Positions 57,382-61,376 of a DNA stretch of 61,376 nucleotides are shown one piece after another. The position numbers were made by a program, and so were the translations under genes. Where the stretch lies: NCBI GenBank assembly GCA_015680685.1, contig MNCI01025239.1:1910-63285 (forward strand), in the 5' to 3' direction. The notes below the pieces were generated by a model. It was not told the origin of the DNA and ran no database searches. It worked only from the letters and a program-made list of their open reading frames with translations. The stretch comes from Gnetum montanum. Taxonomy: Eukaryota; Streptophyta; Gnetopsida; Gnetales; Gnetaceae. Numbering within the stretch: position 1 is the first letter of the stretch; each line of letters starts with the position of its first letter.

Positions 57382-59900
57382 TTGGTCACGACATGTGTGA
57401 GCATGACTATTTAGACATTGGACTATGGTGGGCTTGAAGGCTACTCGAGCAATGGAACAGTAGAGGTGGTTTGAGGTTCGAAGGCACCAGCCATTGGTGG
57501 GTGTGAGGGTGTGTGTACATGGTTGGACCAGAAGAAGGGACGTTTCCGTGGCTTAGCTTCCAGTCTACTCAGCTGAGGATTCAGTTGTATGTTGATAGCC
57601 CTTACAGCGTTGCATTGCTATGGCTATGGCGGTATCTCTCTTTGCATCGATGGGGTAGGTGGCAGCTAAGTGGGATGTTGTGAAGGAGTGGTGGGAGAAG
57701 GTGATGGAGGATAGAAGAGATGTGGGTTCTCCCCCCCTGGGTGATGAAGATTCAGGTTAGAAATACTCTAGGGGGTGGTAATGACTTTGAAAGGCCACAT
57801 GACTGGAAGAGTCTCATGGAGAGATTGGTTGCTAAACATAGCACCCGTAGGGATCTGGTTGTTTGTAAGGGTACTGCTATCTTGGAGGTGGCATCCCCCA
57901 CACTTGTGGTTGCTGCCATTGTTGGAAGTACTCATACGGTTGTGATGTGCTCCACTTGGATAATATCCTTGTTGCTGGTGGTGGAACCGCTTGGAATTGC
58001 CTTGTGGATAAGGCAACCTTCAGGGTGTTTTCCTCTATGCCAAGCGAGGGTTCAACGCGTACAATCCAAACTCTTAAAGATGTGACACCATAGGGCAACA
58101 TCCTTTAGGATATTCATATTGGCATATGCCACATTCATCATCCTCCTCGGTGTCAGATTCTGCAACCTGTTCTGTTACAACAAATTTTCCCTTACCCTTA
58201 TGTTGGGCATGTTCAGCATTTTTCTTCCTACACCGATCGCGGTCATTACCTTGTTCTCTGGACTCTTCTACAATTTTCAGCATACTTTGAAATTTTTTGT
58301 CTAAAGAATCTCATATCTTATCCACCTTTGCTGAAATTTCAGATGCAAACTTTTGTAACGGCAAAGTCTTTTGATTCACTGCTGCTTCCAGTGGTGATTC
58401 ATCCTCCTCATCACAAAATTAGACCTCCCTTTTTCTGAGGGAAGGATCCTGGTTGAATTCTTTTGCACTTTCCTTTTTCCTAAGTTTCCCTTCCTCCTTG
58501 GCCACCTATTCAGTAAGGTGCTAGAATTGATGGGCCGTTAGCTCTGACAGTTGCCCCTGGGCGTACACGCCAAGGGTCTTTCACATTTCAAAACGGAGCC
58601 CATTAATGATGTGGTGAAGTTGTGCCCACTAGGAATAACCATGACTAGGGCATCGATGGAGCAGTGAATAGTATCTTCTTATGGCCACATCCAAGGGCTT
58701 ATGATTACCTTGCTTCCACCCTTGGATTTGACGTCTCAGGTTCGCCACTTTGGAGTACGTTTGATACTTGTCATTGAAAGTTTCAAGCATTGCACTCCAT
58801 CTTCTGATTGATTCTGGTTCCAAGGATAGTTACCAACTTTCAGCTTCTTTGATGAGTGTGTGAGGAAATAGCTTCAGCCTTTGCCAATCATTGTCAATGT
58901 TCTATAGGGTGCATGCATCATGGAACACCTATAGGTGAGTTTGGGGATCACAGTTGTATCTCGCTTCAAATCTGGGGATGTTGTTCATATCAATGCGCTT
59001 GATCCAACTATCCTTCATGTGCTTATTATGGATTTGAACTACCTCAACGATCTGGAGAATGCTCCAAGTAGCCAACAATGGCTCATCTGAGTCATAGTTC
59101 TGCTGAGGACCATGATGTATGTGACGATTCCGGCTACCCCTCCTCTCATGTCGACGAGCATCACGTAATTAGTCACATGTTTCCTCACGTTGTCCCTTCC
59201 AAATTTTTTTACCATCATCCTTTTGCTCCTTCCTACCCTGGTTATGCTTAGAGCCTGAGCTAGATGAAGGTGTAGGAAAGCGAGAGGATAGAGAAGAAGG
59301 AGAGGCATCGCCATCGCTCTGGTGTTGATCTCCCCCTCTACCTTGATGATGGCCTCAATCATCCTACTCAGCCTTGCTACATGACCCTGCATCCCCTTGA
59401 GGATCTTGGTCACTTAGAGGCTTGTTTTGAATGATGGACTGGAGGATCTGCCACCCCAGGGGAAGTTTGGTCAAATGGATATCATGAAAGACAGGATCCC
59501 CATCATCCTATAGCCCTTGTGAGAATAAGGGTTTACTAAATTATTTCCCTTTCTGATGTTCATATATGTCTGCTTGCTGCTGGTCTCTTGCTAGTTGAGC
59601 TTCAGTGGGACGATAGTCTTGGTAGTCATGGTCCTCCATGACATACTCCGCTCCACGATCCTGGATGCCTAGTTTGCCCAAATTGTGATATAGCATCATA
59701 GGAGCTGATCAGTCGGGTGGTAGCATGATGTTGTCCTCCATGTCCCATCATCACAGATGCTCATCCTGATGTAGGATGAATGTAAAGTCAAGGACATATT
59801 CATTGGGGTGCTTGTATACCACCCGACATTCTTGTGGCACCAGTGGTTGGAATACCTCTCTCCTGTAACAAGACATATTGGATGTTAGATGGTCCATGAA
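57382..59900 (-). pseudogene. Athila-like gag, element D
   Basis: From the 5' side: FTFILHQDEHL near 59780, MEDNIMLPPD, a Ser-rich and basic linker (59150-59340), DMNNIPRFEARYNCDPQ near 58960, the capsid block MLETFNDKYQTYSKVANLRR (58629-58823) and CPSHGYS. Then CDEEDESPLEAAVN, a coiled-coil stretch with LKIVEESREQG, the zinc knuckle CGICQYEYPKGCC (the histidine is now tyrosine) near 58110, and a Pro/Gln-rich linker to protease. It is the most complete gag in the window, but about ten stops break it. Confidence 0.8.
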
Positions 59901-60023
59901 ATCGATGTACCTTACTACTTATTTTAATCCACCTAGCATACATAAATGTTTCTATCCTAGGTCTGTTCCAATGACTTGAATGATAATTTCACTAAGGTTA
60001 GATGATGTATGCAAGATTAACAG

Positions 60024-60041
60024 TCCTAGACAACGGTGCCA
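60024..60041 (-). other. Primer binding site, tRNA-Asp type (element D)
   Basis: The minus strand reads TGGCACCGTTGTCTAGGA one base after the LTR end CTCATCA, 14 of 18 bases identical to the tRNA-Asp complement. It marks the LTR at 60043-60919 as the 5' LTR. Confidence 0.8.
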
Positions 60042-60042
60042 A

Positions 60043-60919
60043 TGATGAGTGGCTAGGTACCCCTATGCCCAACCATACGAATCATGGGTGTTCACACATG
60101 ACTCGGTCCAATTCCATAGACTGTAAGCACTTAACATACACCAAAATCTAACCAGCAAAACCTTGGGTTAGAACGGTCGTTGCCTTCCTAATCTCACTTG
60201 TGATGTCCTATTTGCGATGGTTAAGTGAGATTAAGGCTAATGATTTTTATAGCTTTTTACTTATCTTTTGGCAGCTAATTAGGGTATGAAAAGTAAGGAA
60301 TAAACTATTATCTAATCTATAATTATCCTAGCTTGTACTTTAACTATTCCTAGCATAAGTATCTGATCCCATCTTCCGAGCACGTTCTGAGCATCTCTTA
60401 AGAATTTTTGATTTACCAAGTGTTTGATTTACGTTTGAGATGGTCGTACTTATGGCCTTTACGAACTATAAAGGAGTGATAGCGATTAAAATAGCAATAA
60501 TAGAAACTTAAGTAATTAAAAAAGCATAAACATATTAAACTACTGAATGCATAAAATAGCTAAGTCCAAATGCTGCAAGGAATACTTGAAGAGTTCTTCT
60601 TTATTGCTATCACGCCAATGGGCTCAAATACATCAACGCTCGAATAAAGAGATGATCACTTTTCTTACACTTGCTGTGGGCACTTGGAAAATATTCTATC
60701 TCCTACGGAAAAAAACTGTAAGAGCTTCACTACAACTAACTGAAAGGTACCTAAATGAGGTGGAAGGCCCCCTTATTTATAGGCTGAAATAGGCTTCGTG
60801 TCAATGGGGCCACATCGACACATGGAAGGGTACGTCGAACTGGCAGTGTCGATGTGGCCATGTATACGCAGCCCCGTATACGCGGCCTAGTCGACGTATC
60901 GACTAGTGACACTTCATCA
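60043..60919 (-). repeat. 5' LTR of element D
   Basis: 877 bp, highly similar to 50695-51579, with TATA (plus-strand CTTATTTATA, 60772-60781) and U3 palindrome-like TAGTCGACGTATCGACTA (60888-60905, one mismatched pair). It is not followed by a flank and duplication but by TACCCCCACAACTAAGT, a second copy of the polypurine-tract side of the internal region. Confidence 0.9.
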
Positions 60920-61148
60920 TACCCCCACAACTAAGTAAAAACCCGTCCTCGAGTTACTCTACAATTTCGAAGGTATGGGCTTTTATTGACAATGCACATG
61001 ACTCGACACACACATGACACAAGATCAATTTGACCAAGTTCCTTTGTTACAGAGAAGGATGAGTTACAAAAATGGGTGGTGTTCAGAGGCAAAATTGAAC
61101 ACCTTGCTAGTCTTGGAGTCTTTGCCGTGTAGGATGATGCACAAAATT
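60920..61148 (-). mobile_element. Extra internal fragment of a D-type element
   Basis: It is colinear with 51580-51818 (CCTCGAGTTACTCTACAATT, GACAATGCACATGACTCGAC, GATGATGCACAAAATT) and stops sharply at 61148. So the order is LTR, internal, LTR, partial internal: the remnant of two D-type units sharing an LTR. Confidence 0.8.
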
Positions 61149-61376
61149 ATTTAGGATACTTAAAATTTTAAGTAAGATCTCATGCGACTGAAGAAAGACA
61201 GAAAGACAGAGAGATAGAAAGACAAATCAAGAAAAGCTCAAATGGAAAAGTAAATCAACTAGATAAAATGTTTTCGGGGAATCACACCCCTCTTCAATAT
61301 GTTTACAGAAGTAATGCTTTGTGATTTGAGGAAAAGTGCAGGAAGAGAATTTATAGAGTCCCAACTTCTAAAATTA
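61149..61376. other. Right edge, unrecognised
   Basis: Contains an AGACAGAAAGACAG-type purine-rich stretch. No similarity to D or other elements here. Confidence 0.4.

Overview
This window is nuclear DNA from a seed plant with a large, repeat-rich genome. One compact multi-exon plant gene sits in a stack of old retrotransposons with plant tRNA-Asp and initiator tRNA-Met primer sites. The long, heavily decayed Athila-like elements, LINEs, tRNA-derived SINEs and scarce host genes fit a gymnosperm best, but the sequence alone does not name the species. No bacterial, plasmid, phage or CRISPR content is seen.

The one apparently intact host gene lies on the minus strand at 9524-12009. Ten exons join in phase to a 346-residue protein of the NEOXANTHIN-DEFICIENT 1 (NXD1) family, which is related to acetoacetate decarboxylase and is needed for neoxanthin accumulation. 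A truncated Athila-like element lies beyond its 3' end and an LTR lies about 0.4 kb upstream of its start.

Layout. 1-4033: LTR fragment, chromovirus gag remnant, a solo LTR with target-site duplication (TSD), and a SINE. 4034-9072: truncated Athila-like element E (+). 9524-12009: NXD1. 12430-16130: decayed chromovirus K (-) with its 3' LTR, a solo LTR holding a palindromic array next to a 305-base gap, and an opposed LTR copy. 17650-36110: a minus-strand LINE (G) split by solo LTR B, which is itself split by element C (19259-24522, -), and by the near full-length element A (25281-35332, +). 36230-38900: LINE H (+). 39340-39511: a SINE. 39512-45825: Ty1/copia element L (-). 45985-48195: tRNA-derived SINEs. 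50695-61148: Athila-like element D (-), followed by a third partial internal segment.

Elements A, C, D, E and solo LTRs B, F and J share LTR ends (TGATGAG...CTCATCA), R-U5 sequence and, where present, a tRNA-Asp primer site, so they form one Athila-like superfamily. A has gag-PR-RT-RNaseH-IN. C and D retain gag (C only its C-terminal part) and PR but lack the whole RT-RNaseH-IN block. The 3' regions of A, C and D share features I cannot match to a described system: (1) an RNA hairpin with compensatory changes in its stems, duplicated in D; (2) a splice-acceptor-like CAG/TAG directly before an ATG that opens an ORF in a fixed slot, a short hydrophobic-tailed ORF in A and C and a much longer unrelated ORF in D; (3) repeated AGTCATGGGGG purine tracts; (4) long perfect palindromes at the start of U3, just upstream of the TATA box, with a different sequence in each subfamily.
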